Source: Mageeibacillus sp. UBA3781 (GTDB taxonomy: Bacteria; Bacillota; Clostridia; Saccharofermentanales; Saccharofermentanaceae). From it: 64,000 nt of DNA. The stretch lies in assembly GCA_002368805.1 (NCBI GenBank), contig DFFH01000139.1, positions 10,753 through 74,752 of the forward strand, in the 5' to 3' direction. Both the position numbers and the translations under genes were made by a program. The notes under the pieces were generated by a model, which searched no databases, was not told the DNA's origin, and saw nothing but the letters and a program-made list of their open reading frames with translations. Each line of letters opens with the position of its first letter. The stretch's first letter is position 1. This document shows, piece by piece, positions 1-9,311 of this stretch.

Positions 1-257
1 GGAATTCTCCTCTTGGCGGTTACTTCGTTTCTGTATATCTTCTGAATGGTACTGCTAAAGAGACTGTCCGCCTTGCCAAGGAATGCGGTGTCGCATTTAC
101 TCCGGCAGGAGCGACATATCCTTATAAGAAGGATCCGAACGATAGCAATCTGCGTATCGCACCGAGCTTCCCGAAAGTGGAAGATATCGAAACAGCCGTT
201 ACAGTTTTCGCTGTTTGTGCTAAACTAGCAGCTGTAAGAAAACTTTTGGAGGAGTAA
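1..257 (+). CDS. Aminotransferase, C-terminal end only (PF12897-like, aspartate aminotransferase type)
   Basis: The 5' part lies outside the window. The 84 visible residues read in frame from base 3 to the TAA at 255-257. They contain GGYFVSVYLL, TPAGATYPY and LRIAPSFP, which match the C-terminal small domain of fold-type I PLP aminotransferases of the PF12897 group; the Arg of LRIAPSFP is in the position that binds the substrate carboxylate in this fold. The PLP lysine is not visible. It ends 3 bp before purB, so the two are almost certainly co-transcribed. An aspartate-using enzyme beside purB, which also consumes aspartate, would make sense but is inference. Confidence 0.75.
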   Translation, partial: NSPLGGYFVSVYLLNGTAKETVRLAKECGVAFTPAGATYPYKKDPNDSNLRIAPSFPKVEDIETAVTVFAVCAKLAAVRKLLEE

Positions 258-260
258 GAC

Positions 261-1694
261 ATGAAGGATATCTACGAAAGTCCGCTGAATTCCCGTTATT
301 CCAGTAAGGAAATGAAGGCGATCTTCTCGCCGGATCATAAGTTTAAGACCTGGAGACAGCTCTGGATCTACTTAGCTTCCTGTGAAAAAGAACTTGGCCT
401 GAACATTACCGATGAACAGATCGCTGAGCTTGAGGCCAGCAAAGATGATATCAATTACGATGTTGCCGCAAGAGAAGAGAAGCTTGTCCGTCACGACGTT
501 ATGGCACATGTACATGCTTATGGTGAGCAGTGCCCGAAGGCAAAGGGTATCATCCACTTAGGTGCCACATCCTGCTACGTCGGCGATAATACAGATATTC
601 TTCTGATGAGAGAAGCTCTTATCCTTACTCGTAAGAGACTTCTTGCCGTCATCGAAAAACTCGCTAAGTTTGCTGATGAATATAAGGCAATGCCGACACT
701 CGGATTTACGCATTTCCAGCCGGCTCAGCTCGTTACTGTCGGAAAGAGAGCGACTCTTTGGCTCCAGGATCTTCTGATCGACCTGGATGAACTGGATTAT
801 ACACTTTCCTGCCTGAAGCCTCTTGGATGCAAAGGTACCACAGGTACGCAGGCAAGCTTCCTGGATCTTTTCCAGGGCGACCACGAGAAGGTCGAGAAGC
901 TCGATCAGATGATCGCGGAGAAGATGGGCTTTGAGTGTTCCATTTCTGTATCCGGCCAGACCTACACAAGAAAACTGGATGCTAAGGTCCTCAATACTCT
1001 TTCCGGTATTGCAACTTCCGCACACAAATTCAGTAATGATATCCGTCTCCTGCAGCACCTGAAGGAGATCGAAGAGCCTTTCGAGAAGACACAGATCGGT
1101 TCTTCCGCGATGGCATATAAGAGAAACCCGATGAGATCCGAGCGTATCTGCTCGCTGTCCCGCTATGTGATCGCAAATGCGCTTAATCCTGCCATGACAG
1201 CATCCGAGCAGTGGTTCGAGAGAACACTGGATGACTCTGCAAACAAGCGTATCTCCGTACCGGAAGCTTTCCTCGCAGTTGACGCTATCCTGAGCATCTA
1301 CTTAAATGTTGCGTCCGGACTGGTCGTTTATCCGAAGATGATCCATAACCACATCATGAACGAACTGCCGTTCATGGCGACAGAGAACATCATGATGGAA
1401 GCGGTAAAGCGCGGCGGTGACCGTCAGGAACTTCACGAGAAGATCCGTGTGCACTCCATGGCAGCAGGTAAGGTAGTTAAGGAAGAAGGCCTTCCGAACG
1501 ATCTTCTGACCCGTATTGCCGAGGATCCGGCTTTCGGCCTGGATAAGGATTCGCTGGATACTCTTCTTGATCCGAAGCTCTATATCGGCAGATGCCCGGA
1601 GCAGGTCACATCTTTCCTTAAGAATGATGTCGAGCCTGTCCTGAAGATGTATGCTTCCGAGCTGGATATCGAAGAACCGGAACTGAATGTTTGA
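261..1694 (+). CDS. purB: Adenylosuccinate lyase
   Basis: 477 aa. It cleaves SAICAR to AICAR plus fumarate and adenylosuccinate to AMP plus fumarate in purine synthesis, as a cytosolic homotetramer. The fumarase/aspartase-superfamily signature SSAMAYKRNPMRSE (about residues 281-294) carries the flexible catalytic Ser loop. The catalytic His regions are RHDVMAHVHA (about 77-86) and GFTHFQPAQ (148-156). The length and the MKDIYESPLNSRYSS start match the longer clostridial/eukaryote-like PurB form (about 475 aa) rather than the 430-aa Bacillus form. The start follows TTGGAGGAG with good spacing. It is translationally close to the upstream aminotransferase and followed by a hairpin and a cysteine desulfurase. 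Confidence 0.96.
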   Translation: MKDIYESPLNSRYSSKEMKAIFSPDHKFKTWRQLWIYLASCEKELGLNITDEQIAELEASKDDINYDVAAREEKLVRHDVMAHVHAYGEQCPKAKGIIHLGATSCYVGDNTDILLMREALILTRKRLLAVIEKLAKFADEYKAMPTLGFTHFQPAQLVTVGKRATLWLQDLLIDLDELDYTLSCLKPLGCKGTTGTQASFLDLFQGDHEKVEKLDQMIAEKMGFECSISVSGQTYTRKLDAKVLNTLSGIATSAHKFSNDIRLLQHLKEIEEPFEKTQIGSSAMAYKRNPMRSERICSLSRYVIANALNPAMTASEQWFERTLDDSANKRISVPEAFLAVDAILSIYLNVASGLVVYPKMIHNHIMNELPFMATENIMMEAVKRGGDRQELHEKIRVHSMAAGKVVKEEGLPNDLLTRIAEDPAFGLDKDSLDTLLDPKLYIGRCPEQVTSFLKNDVEPVLKMYASELDIEEPELNV

Positions 1695-1717
1695 TCCTTT
1701 ATTTTCCAAAAAGGATC
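1693..1717 (+). other. Intercistronic hairpin between purB and the cysteine desulfurase
   Basis: GATCCTTT and AAAGGATC form a perfect 8-bp stem with a 9-base loop. The stem starts inside the purB stop codon. No T-run follows, so it is not a clear terminator; an mRNA-stability or processing hairpin is more likely. Confidence 0.5.
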
Positions 1718-1731
1718 CGTAAGGAAATACT

Positions 1732-2871
1732 ATGAGCATTTATTTTGACAATAGTGCCACCACGAAGCCACTTCCCGAAGTGGCTCGTTTGGTATATGAA
1801 AGCTTAACAGGTGAGGAGTCTTTCGGTAATCCCGGATCCCTCCACCGTCTTGGTGTGCTTGCCGAAAGAGACCTGAATGAGAGTGCTGAAAAAATCAGTA
1901 AGCTCCTGTCATGCAAGAAAGAAGAACTGTTCTTCACATCTTGTGGCTCCGAGTCGGTCAACACCTCCATCATGGGGTATGTTCACCAGAATCCGAGAGC
2001 TGGAAAGAAGATCATCTCCACCAGGACTGAGCACAAGGCATCACTCGAGTCTCTTTCCCGCCTTGAAAAGGAAGGGTATGAGATCTGCTATCTTCCGGTT
2101 CTTCCCGATGGCAAGCCGGATCTTGATGCTTTGGAAAAAGAACTGGATGAGAATACTGCACTTCTTACTTTTACGCACGTGAATAATGAGTCGGGAAGCA
2201 TTCTTCCGCTTTCTGATATCGTAGCAATACGAAATAAGAAGAATAGGAATACGAAGATCCATCTGGACTGTGTGCAGTCGCTCGGAAAGCTTCCGATCGC
2301 TCTTTCCCGCATGGGTGTGGATATGGCCTCTTTTTCCGGACATAAGATCCATGCGCTTAAGGGATTCGGACTTCTGTATATCAAGTCCGGTATCCGTGTG
2401 CAGCCCCTGATCATCGGTGGCGGCCAGCAGAAGGGAATGCGGTCCGGAACGCAGAGCCCGTATCTTGCAAGTGCTTTTGCTTTAGCGCTGGAGAAGGCAA
2501 CAGAGAATATCGAAGAAAACCTTGAAAAAATGACCTCACTTCGTGATGAGTTCGCATCCGGACTATCCGGAATAGGAGCTTCGATCCTTTCTCCCGAAGA
2601 TGCACTTCCTTACGTTCTAAATGTATCTTTTCCGTCTTTTCAGTCAGAAACCATGTTACACTGTTTAGAGGAAAAAGAGATCTATGTATCGACTGTCTCC
2701 GCATGCTCAAGTAAAACGAAGGCTGTAAGCTATGTGCTTTCCGAGATGGGGATCAGACGTGAGATCGCACAGAATGCCGTCCGCTTCAGTTTCAGCAGGT
2801 TTAACACCAGAGAAGAGATGCAAACGGCAATAACTGCGATCCATGAGATCTACGAGAAATATAAAGTATAA
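1732..2871 (+). CDS. Cysteine desulfurase (class V aminotransferase), probable sulfur donor to ThiI
   Basis: 379 aa PLP enzyme that takes sulfur from cysteine as an enzyme persulfide. It shows the YFDNSATTKP start, His101 in TEHK stacking on PLP, the PLP lysine in SFSGHK (Lys205) and the persulfide Cys325 in SACSS. Length is normal for the NifS/IscS group. It sits 13 bp upstream of thiI, the arrangement known for the NifZ-type desulfurase dedicated to tRNA 4-thiouridine, and no IscU or SufU scaffold is nearby. A role in Fe-S assembly is therefore less likely. A second desulfurase lies at 12954-14084. Confidence 0.92.
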   Translation: MSIYFDNSATTKPLPEVARLVYESLTGEESFGNPGSLHRLGVLAERDLNESAEKISKLLSCKKEELFFTSCGSESVNTSIMGYVHQNPRAGKKIISTRTEHKASLESLSRLEKEGYEICYLPVLPDGKPDLDALEKELDENTALLTFTHVNNESGSILPLSDIVAIRNKKNRNTKIHLDCVQSLGKLPIALSRMGVDMASFSGHKIHALKGFGLLYIKSGIRVQPLIIGGGQQKGMRSGTQSPYLASAFALALEKATENIEENLEKMTSLRDEFASGLSGIGASILSPEDALPYVLNVSFPSFQSETMLHCLEEKEIYVSTVSACSSKTKAVSYVLSEMGIRREIAQNAVRFSFSRFNTREEMQTAITAIHEIYEKYKV

Positions 2872-2884
2872 CTAGGAGAGAAAA

Positions 2885-4108
2885 ATGAGTAATTCTTATC
2901 GGACCATCATTCTGGCGAGAATGGGTGAGATCGCCCTGAAGGGTTTAAACCGCGGCAAGTTCGAGCGTCAGCTCATGGACAATATGCGCTGGAGACTTAA
3001 GGAGTACGGTGCTTTTTCCATCGTACAGAGCCAGTCCCGTATCTGGATCGAGCCGAAAGAAGTAAATCCGGACGTTCTGGAAGATAAAGAAACGGCGGAA
3101 TTGGTACTCAATGCCGTCACACAGGTGTTCGGTCTTGTTTCCGCAAGCCTGGTCCGTAAGTTTACCGGTGATATGGAAGATATCAAGAAACAGGCATTAC
3201 AGCTTACGGATGATATTCTTTCCGAGCACGATTATAAGACCTTCAAGGTCGAGAGTAAGCGTGGAGATAAGCGTTTCCCGCTCGCATCTCCTGAGATCTG
3301 TGCTGATGTCGGTGAAGTGATCCTTAATGCCCATCCTGAACTAACAGTCGATGTGCATGAGCCGGATTTCACGATCTATGTGGAAGTCAGAGAAGAGATG
3401 TATGTGTATAGTGAGAAGGTCGAAGGACATAGAGGTCTTCCGGTCGGAACGGCGGGGAAGGGTATGCTCCTTCTTTCCGGCGGTATCGACAGCCCTGTTG
3501 CCGGTTATATGATGGCTTCCCGCGGTATGCAGCTCGAAGCGATCTATTTCCACTCGTATCCTTACACCAGCGAACGTGCGCTTGAGAAGGTAAAGGATCT
3601 TGCCCGAATCGTTTCCCAGTATTCCGGAACGATCCTTCTCCATGTTTGTAATTTCACGGATATCCAGCTGAATCTGTATAAGAACAGTCCGCAGGATATG
3701 CTTACGATCACTATGCGCCGTATCATGTTCGAGATCGCGGAAGAACTTGCCAATAAGCAGGGCTGCAAATGCCTGATCACAGGTGAATCCCTGGGACAGG
3801 TGGCCAGCCAGACGATCGATGCGATCCAGATCACCAATGAAGTCGTTAAAACTATGCCGGTATTCCGACCGCTGATCGGCCTGGATAAAGAGGAGACCTG
3901 CAACATCTCCCGCCGTATCGGTGCTTTTGAAACTTCGATCCTTCCTTACGAAGACTGCTGTACAGTATTTGTTGCGAAGCATCCGAAGACCCATCCGCAG
4001 AAGAAGCATATCATCGAGGCGGAGGCTAATCTGGATATTGAAGCACTTGTTAAGCAGGGTGTTGAGGGAATCGAGACTTATAAGATCGAGCGAACTTCGA
4101 AGAATTGA
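2885..4108 (+). CDS. thiI: tRNA 4-thiouridine synthetase ThiI
   Basis: 407 aa. It adenylates U8 of tRNA and inserts sulfur; in many bacteria it also takes part in thiazole synthesis. An N-terminal ferredoxin-like and THUMP RNA-binding region spans about residues 1-170. The PP-loop ATPase motif SGGIDSPVAGY is at 198-208. There is no C-terminal rhodanese domain, as is usual in Firmicutes. Sulfur therefore has to come from a partner, most likely the desulfurase directly upstream. The start follows CTAGGAGAG. Confidence 0.95.
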   Translation: MSNSYRTIILARMGEIALKGLNRGKFERQLMDNMRWRLKEYGAFSIVQSQSRIWIEPKEVNPDVLEDKETAELVLNAVTQVFGLVSASLVRKFTGDMEDIKKQALQLTDDILSEHDYKTFKVESKRGDKRFPLASPEICADVGEVILNAHPELTVDVHEPDFTIYVEVREEMYVYSEKVEGHRGLPVGTAGKGMLLLSGGIDSPVAGYMMASRGMQLEAIYFHSYPYTSERALEKVKDLARIVSQYSGTILLHVCNFTDIQLNLYKNSPQDMLTITMRRIMFEIAEELANKQGCKCLITGESLGQVASQTIDAIQITNEVVKTMPVFRPLIGLDKEETCNISRRIGAFETSILPYEDCCTVFVAKHPKTHPQKKHIIEAEANLDIEALVKQGVEGIETYKIERTSKN

Positions 4109-4135
4109 TGCATTAAGTTGAAAGGAGCGGTCCTT

Positions 4136-5158
4136 ATGCGTATCGGAAAACTGACCAATGAAGAACTCAAGGACATTGTCCTGTCCCGTCTTCCGAAACT
4201 CTCGGAGAGGACACTGATCGGCGCGAATATTGGTGCTGACTGCGCCTGGCTGGACCTGGGCGATAAGCTTCTGGTGACATCCTCAGATCCGATCACCGCC
4301 GGTGGTATGCAATCCGGTGCTCTTTCCATCCATGTTTCCTGTAATGATATCGCGGCATGCGGCATCCGTCCGTCTGCGATCCTTACTGTACTGATCGCGC
4401 CTCCGGATTGCACGAAAGAAGATGTTATCCATATCGTGGAACAGGCCTCTTCTACGGCAAAAGAACTTGGCGTCGATATTGTAGGCGGTCATACGGAGGT
4501 CAGTGACAGTGTCAACCGTTTCATCGTAATTACTACGGCATTCGGTATTGCGGATAAGAATTCTCCGATCCCCCGTGGAGTTGCTATGCCGGGCGACGCG
4601 CTCGTAATGACGAAGACAGCCGGCATCGAGGGGACCTGGATCGCGGCGATGGAACACGAAGATCAGCTTACGGGCAGAGTTTCTGAGGATCTGATCTCTG
4701 AAGCTAAGACTTTTATCCATAAGATCAGTGTTGTCGAGGATGGAGTTACTGCCTGCTCGCTTCCGGATAAAGATGGTGCAGTGAATTCCCATGGAATTGC
4801 ATATAGCTCCACACACCTTATGCATGATGTCACGGAGGGCGGCGTTCTCGGTGCAGCCTATGAAATGGCCGATTTTTCCGGCATCGGTGTTACCGTGGAT
4901 CTTTCAAAAGTTCCGGTTGCTCCGTGCACGAAAGCAATATGTGACGCGATGGATATCGATCCTTACCGTCTGATCTCTTCCGGCTCGATACTTGTTGCAA
5001 CAGCAGATCCTGAAGGACTTCTTGAAGCAATGAAGAAGAAAGGCGTTCCAGCCTGCGTGATCGGTGCTTTTACCGAGAAAGAATTTGTGCTTTCGGATGT
5101 GGACGGGAAAAAGATCGAGTTTTTGCCGCCGCAAACGGACGAGCTATATAAGATGTGA
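4136..5158 (+). CDS. AIR-synthase-related protein (HypE/ThiL/SelD superfamily), function not assigned
   Basis: 340 aa. The start is set at ATG 4136, with AAAGGAG at 4121-4127; a TTG at 4118 would overlap that site and is rejected. The N-terminal half has the superfamily ATP/Mg pattern: GANIGADCA, TSDPITAG, and SIHVSCNDIAACGIRP, which resembles the VNDLAASGARP loop. VGGHTEV follows, then the C-terminal glycine-rich half with HDVTEGGVLGA. It is not PurM, since no pur genes other than purB are near, and hyp partners are absent. Position after thiI could suggest a nucleotide-handling or thio-metabolism role, but that is inference. Confidence 0.8.
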   Translation: MRIGKLTNEELKDIVLSRLPKLSERTLIGANIGADCAWLDLGDKLLVTSSDPITAGGMQSGALSIHVSCNDIAACGIRPSAILTVLIAPPDCTKEDVIHIVEQASSTAKELGVDIVGGHTEVSDSVNRFIVITTAFGIADKNSPIPRGVAMPGDALVMTKTAGIEGTWIAAMEHEDQLTGRVSEDLISEAKTFIHKISVVEDGVTACSLPDKDGAVNSHGIAYSSTHLMHDVTEGGVLGAAYEMADFSGIGVTVDLSKVPVAPCTKAICDAMDIDPYRLISSGSILVATADPEGLLEAMKKKGVPACVIGAFTEKEFVLSDVDGKKIEFLPPQTDELYKM

Positions 5159-5176
5159 TAGTAAAGGTTTCCGATT

Positions 5177-6361
5177 ATGTATCTTCGTAATGGTGTCATG
5201 AAATTCCTGAAAGTAAAGAATGTACTCCTGTTTATTGCGGGTGTTTTCTTTCTATTTACCGGTTCATATCTGATCGCTGATCTTATGATCACCTATAGAA
5301 ATGACATAGATACGGCACTTCACGCGAAATCCATGCCAGGTGCGATCGACTGGGCGATCATGGGAACGGTGTTTATTCTGATCGTATTTCTTTCCAGGAA
5401 ACTGATGGGCGATGCCCGTTTCTATTCGGGCTATTTTGAAGGATCGTTATACGGAAAGATCTCTTTTAGTGATCTGGCAAAAGCATCCGGAAAACCAGTA
5501 TTCTTCGTCGCCCTGGAACTGTTCTTTTTTCGCTTTCTGTACATGAAGAAATATTCTTTTGTTTCTGATGAAGGAAGGAATGTTATCGGACTTTTCAGTA
5601 AGAAAACACTCTGTGAATGCAAAAACTGCGGTGCACCGGTCGAGAAGAAGGATTATTTTGCCGGAACCTGTAACTTCTGCGGAAGCTCGGATGTTTTTGC
5701 AAAAGTGCTTGCAGGAGACCGTTTCTACAGTATCTCCAGTGATGTTAAGAAGGGTCATAACCGTCCGGCTTACTATGAAGGGAAAGGCCTGGGTTCAAAG
5801 AAAACGCTCTTTTCAGTGCTTCTTGTGGTCGGTCTTGGTGTCATTGCGATCTGCGGATTCATGATCGTGGATAGTCTTTCCAACTACAATAACAAGGAAT
5901 ACATCCGAAAGCAGATCCTGGATTCAAGCAATCACGTACTCTCCGTAGATGCGGTCCATGCAGATCTTATTAAACTTATCCTCTTTGCTTCGGTACTGAT
6001 CGCCGTTCTTATTATTCTTTCGGTGAGAAGGCTCTATAAAATATTCTTTGTTTCCGAAGCGGAATCCTGTGCGATATTCTTTTCGAAAAATGAGCATCCG
6101 TTTATTCCGGCAGAAGAGATCCCTTCGATCAAGGCGAAAGGAAATGGAAAGATGCGCCGCGTCCGTGGGGCACTGAAGAACGGCTACCTTGCCAACTGTA
6201 CGATGGAAGTTCATGACGGCCAGATGGATATCGCACTTGCAAAGAAGATCGTAAAGGATACATGCCCGTCCTGTGCCTCTCCGATAAATGGAGCCGTAGA
6301 CGAAGATTATGTATGTAAGGTATGCGGCAATAAGATAATGGGCGTGATAGAGAAAAAGTAA
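5177..6361 (+). CDS. Membrane protein with two zinc-ribbon modules, unknown function
   Basis: 394 aa, no recognised family. Hydrophobic segments lie near residues 13-35 and 55-75, with two more near 210-235 and 265-285. Between them sits a rubredoxin-like knuckle pair CKNCGAPVEKKDYFAGTC followed by CGSSD (about 150-175). The C-terminus has a second pair, CPSCASPI and CKVCGNKI. Both look like cytosolic zinc ribbons. The start at 5177 has AAAGG 8-9 bases upstream; an ATG at 5198 is possible. It is the last gene of the purB-side group, and its stop lies in the arm of the palindromic element that follows. Confidence 0.7.
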   Translation: MYLRNGVMKFLKVKNVLLFIAGVFFLFTGSYLIADLMITYRNDIDTALHAKSMPGAIDWAIMGTVFILIVFLSRKLMGDARFYSGYFEGSLYGKISFSDLAKASGKPVFFVALELFFFRFLYMKKYSFVSDEGRNVIGLFSKKTLCECKNCGAPVEKKDYFAGTCNFCGSSDVFAKVLAGDRFYSISSDVKKGHNRPAYYEGKGLGSKKTLFSVLLVVGLGVIAICGFMIVDSLSNYNNKEYIRKQILDSSNHVLSVDAVHADLIKLILFASVLIAVLIILSVRRLYKIFFVSEAESCAIFFSKNEHPFIPAEEIPSIKAKGNGKMRRVRGALKNGYLANCTMEVHDGQMDIALAKKIVKDTCPSCASPINGAVDEDYVCKVCGNKIMGVIEKK

Positions 6362-6460
6362 ACTCTTACGCTGAAGAAATAGATTTCGACACGCCTCCGC
6401 AGGACAAAGTCCGAGGACAAGCGCGAGAAACTATTTCTTCAGCTTTATTACGTACTTTTT
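6353..6460 (+). repeat. Palindromic element, copy A, with shared 30-base core
   Basis: An imperfect inverted repeat of about 108 bp. Outer arms are AAAAAGTA (6353-6360) and TACTTTTT (6453-6460). The inner perfect 13-bp stem is GCTGAAGAAATAG (6370-6382) with CTATTTCTTCAGC (6431-6443), then TTTC/GAAA. The centre at 6393-6422 is the 30-base core shared with the elements at 23273-23302 and 25399-25428, and it can form CCTC/GAGG around GGAC-AAA-GTCC. It may terminate the upstream operon, although the T-run is weak. Confidence 0.8.
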
Positions 6461-6484
6461 GTGCAGATTCACCCTTGTTTTCTC

Positions 6485-6513
6485 TTTACGTTATTAGATT
6501 AATTGGGTATGAT
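6485..6513 (+). promoter_or_regulatory. Probable glyA promoter
   Basis: TTTACG and TATGAT are 17 bp apart, 38 bp before the glyA start. The -35 is a four-of-six match to consensus. Confidence 0.5.
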
Positions 6514-6551
6514 ATTAGGGTAATTTTGTATCACATTGTTGGAGGTATCCC

Positions 6552-7796
6552 ATGTTTGAGCATATCAAAGCGGAAGATCCTGAGGTATTTCAGGCGATAA
6601 CACAGGAAATTGAGCGTCAGCGCAATAAGATCGAGCTGATCGCATCTGAGAACTTCGTAACAGAGGCTGTTCTTGAGGCAGCTGGTTCTCCTTTAACGAA
6701 TAAGTACGCTGAGGGATACCCGGGAAAGAGATATTACGGCGGTTGTGAATATGTTGATATCGTTGAGTCCCTGGCTATCGAAAGAGCAAAGAAACTCTTC
6801 GGTGCAGAGCATGTAAATGTTCAGCCGCACTCCGGTGCTCAGGCAAACACAGCGGTTTACTTCGCGATCCTTGAGCCGGGCGATAAGATCCTCGGTATGG
6901 ATCTTTCCCACGGTGGTCACCTGACACACGGTATGAAGCTCAATGTTTCCGGCCGTACATATCATTCTGAGTTCTATCAGGTAGATCCGGAGACACAGAC
7001 ACTGAACTATGACAAGATCCTCGAGATCGCTAAAGAAGTGAAGCCGAAGGTCATCGTTGCCGGTGCTTCCGCTTATCCGAGAATCATCGACTTTAAGAAG
7101 TTCCGTGAGATCGCCGATGCTGTAGGAGCTTACCTCTTCGTAGATATGGCTCATATCGCAGGTCTTGTAGCTGCAGGACTTCACCCGAACCCGGTTCCAT
7201 ATGCTGATTTCGTTACCACAACGACACATAAGACTCTCCGCGGTCCTCGTGGCGGTATCATCATGTGCAAGGAAGAATATGCGAAGAAGATCGACTCCGC
7301 AGTATTCCCGGGCCAGCAGGGCGGACCTCTGATGCACATCATCGCAGCTAAGGCTGTTGCTTTCAAGGAAGCTCTTTCTGATGAGTTCCGTGCTTATCAG
7401 GGACATATCATCAAGAACGCTGCGGCTCTCGCTGACGGCCTGATGAAGAGAGGCGTTCACCTCGTTTCCGGCGGTACAGAGAACCACCTGATGCTGATCG
7501 ACCTCCGTGGTACAGGCGTTACAGGTAAGGAACTCCAGCTCCGTCTGGATGATGTAAACATCACAGCAAATAAGAACACCATTCCTTTCGATCCGGAAAA
7601 GCCGTTCGTAACATCCGGTGTACGTGTCGGTACAGCTGCTGTTTCCGCTCGCGGAATGAAAGAAGAAGATATGGATGTTATCGCTGACTGCATTGCGAAG
7701 GCTATCTTCTCCTTCGAGAAATCCAAGGAAGACATCAAGGCTGCTGTTGCAGGCCTGACATCTAAGTATCCGCTTTATCCGGATATGAAGTACTAA
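6552..7796 (+). CDS. glyA: Serine hydroxymethyltransferase
   Basis: 414 aa, the usual bacterial length. It interconverts serine plus tetrahydrofolate with glycine plus 5,10-methylene-THF, the main source of one-carbon units. It has the [31 protein letters not shown] N-terminus (read in parts) and YYGGCEYVD. The PLP lysine is in [14 protein letters not shown] (about residues 223-236). GGAGG lies just before the ATG. It has its own promoter after palindromic copy A and is followed by rarA 55 bp downstream. Confidence 0.97.
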   Translation: MFEHIKAEDPEVFQAITQEIERQRNKIELIASENFVTEAVLEAAGSPLTNKYAEGYPGKRYYGGCEYVDIVESLAIERAKKLFGAEHVNVQPHSGAQANTAVYFAILEPGDKILGMDLSHGGHLTHGMKLNVSGRTYHSEFYQVDPETQTLNYDKILEIAKEVKPKVIVAGASAYPRIIDFKKFREIADAVGAYLFVDMAHIAGLVAAGLHPNPVPYADFVTTTTHKTLRGPRGGIIMCKEEYAKKIDSAVFPGQQGGPLMHIIAAKAVAFKEALSDEFRAYQGHIIKNAAALADGLMKRGVHLVSGGTENHLMLIDLRGTGVTGKELQLRLDDVNITANKNTIPFDPEKPFVTSGVRVGTAAVSARGMKEEDMDVIADCIAKAIFSFEKSKEDIKAAVAGLTSKYPLYPDMKY

Positions 7797-7800
7797 TATT

Positions 7801-7832
7801 CTTTCCGAAGACGCGGGAAACCGCGCGGAAAG
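7801..7832 (+). other. Hairpin with GNRA loop between glyA and rarA
   Basis: The outer stem CTTTCCG/CGGAAAG, a four-base bulge and the inner stem CGCGG/CCGCG close on a GAAA tetraloop. No T-run follows, so it is more likely a stability or processing structure than a terminator. Confidence 0.5.
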
Positions 7833-7851
7833 ACAATGAGGAACGAAAAAC

Positions 7852-9213
7852 ATGGGCGCCAATGAGGAATACAAAAAGAGAGAACCTTTAGCATTCCGCA
7901 TGGCGCCTCGTTCTTTGTCTGAATATATCGGCCAGGAACATATCCTCGGCGAAGGTAAAATGCTAAGAAGGATGATCGAGGCAGACCGTCTGTCCTCCAT
8001 CATCCTTTTTGGGCCTCCGGGCACCGGAAAAACAGCCCTGGCCCGTCTCATCGCACACACGACATCCGCGAAATTCGAGCGTATCAATGCGGTCACAGCA
8101 GGCGTTTCTGATATCAAGCGTATCGTGGAAGATGCGAAGAATCCCATCCTGACACCAAATGGCAGGGTAGTGCTTTTCGTAGATGAGATCCATCGCTTTA
8201 ATAAAATGCAGCAGGATGCGCTTCTTCCGCACGTGGAAGACGGAACAGTCATCCTGATCGGTGCGACCACGGAGAACCCTTTCTTTGAGGTCAATAAAGC
8301 CCTGATCTCAAGATCTACTGTATTGTCGCTAAAACCACTTACAGATGAGAACATCATCGCGATTCTAAAGCAGGCATTACATGATAAGGAGCGCGGTCTC
8401 GGAAATGAACCCATCGAGATCTCTGACCGCACTCTGGCGTATATTGCCGACCTTTGTAACGGCGATGCACGTATTGCTCTCAGATCCCTGGAACTGGCTT
8501 ATATCACGACGCCTCCGGATGGAAAGGGGACGATTAAGATCGATGAAGAGATCATGCAGGACTGTATGCAGAAGAGATCTCTTGCATTTGATACGGACGG
8601 GGAGAGCCATTATGACAATATCTCCGCGATGATCAAGTCCATGCGCGGAAGTGATCCGGACGCGGCGATCTTCTATCTTGCCCGCGCGCTGCATTCCGGC
8701 GAGGATATCGAATTTCTCGCAAGACGTATCCTGATCTGTTCTTCCGAGGATGTCGGCATGGCAAATCCAAATGCGATCCTTGTTGCAATGGCAGCTTATC
8801 AAGGCGTAATGGCGGTCGGTATGCCGGAAGCCCGGATACTGCTTGCGGAAGCGGCTGTCACGGTAGCTACCAGCCCGAAATCGAATAGTTCTTATCTGGC
8901 GATCGATAAAGCACTCTCTGATGTGGCAAATAAACGTACAGGCGAAGTCCCCATGCATCTTCGTAATGCACCCGCGAAAGGGATGCTGGATATGGGATAT
9001 TCCGTCGGATATAAGTATGCCCATGATTTCCCGGAACACTATGTCGATATGCAGTTCCTGCCGGACGAGATGGTCGGAACAAAGTATTACGAACCCGGTA
9101 ATCTCGGTTATGAAGTGCAGATCCGCAAATGGATGGACCACCTGAAAATCGGTACGCCTCTAAGGAAAACAGAGAATCCATCCGATTCTTCATCTGATAA
9201 GAGTAACAAATAA
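7852..9213 (+). CDS. rarA: Replication-associated recombination protein RarA (MgsA), AAA+ ATPase
   Basis: 453 aa. It is a cytosolic clamp-loader-like ATPase acting at stalled replication forks. It shows RMAPRSLSEYIGQEHILG near the N-terminus, Walker A GPPGTGKTALARL (about residues 55-67), Walker B VVLFVDEIHRFNKMQQDALL, sensor-1 GATTENPFF, and the C-terminal RarA tetramerisation part with SSEDVGMANPNA and NAPAKGMLDMGY. Length is normal. RBS is AATGAGGA-type. It lies between glyA and a MarR regulator with its own promoter. Confidence 0.95.
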   Translation: MGANEEYKKREPLAFRMAPRSLSEYIGQEHILGEGKMLRRMIEADRLSSIILFGPPGTGKTALARLIAHTTSAKFERINAVTAGVSDIKRIVEDAKNPILTPNGRVVLFVDEIHRFNKMQQDALLPHVEDGTVILIGATTENPFFEVNKALISRSTVLSLKPLTDENIIAILKQALHDKERGLGNEPIEISDRTLAYIADLCNGDARIALRSLELAYITTPPDGKGTIKIDEEIMQDCMQKRSLAFDTDGESHYDNISAMIKSMRGSDPDAAIFYLARALHSGEDIEFLARRILICSSEDVGMANPNAILVAMAAYQGVMAVGMPEARILLAEAAVTVATSPKSNSSYLAIDKALSDVANKRTGEVPMHLRNAPAKGMLDMGYSVGYKYAHDFPEHYVDMQFLPDEMVGTKYYEPGNLGYEVQIRKWMDHLKIGTPLRKTENPSDSSSDKSNK

Positions 9214-9250
9214 TTCACAAAACATATGCAGATTTCTGTGTAATTGTGCA

Positions 9251-9293
9251 TTGACACTATTCTGCCCCAAATAATATAATCTAACCCAGTTAG
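9251..9293 (+). promoter_or_regulatory. Promoter and probable operator of the marR-ABC operon
   Basis: Perfect TTGACA (9251-9256) and TATAAT (9275-9280) are 18 bp apart. Directly after the -10 lies the inverted repeat CTAAC-CCA-GTTAG (9281-9293), where a MarR dimer could block transcription. Autorepression is inferred. Confidence 0.65.
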
Positions 9294-9311
9294 CAATTTA
9301 GGAGTGACAGA

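Noticed and set aside
6693..8432. Long open frame on the minus strand (579 codons) across glyA and rarA
   Set aside because: It is antisense to two certain genes, has no family motif, and its composition follows from the complementary codons.
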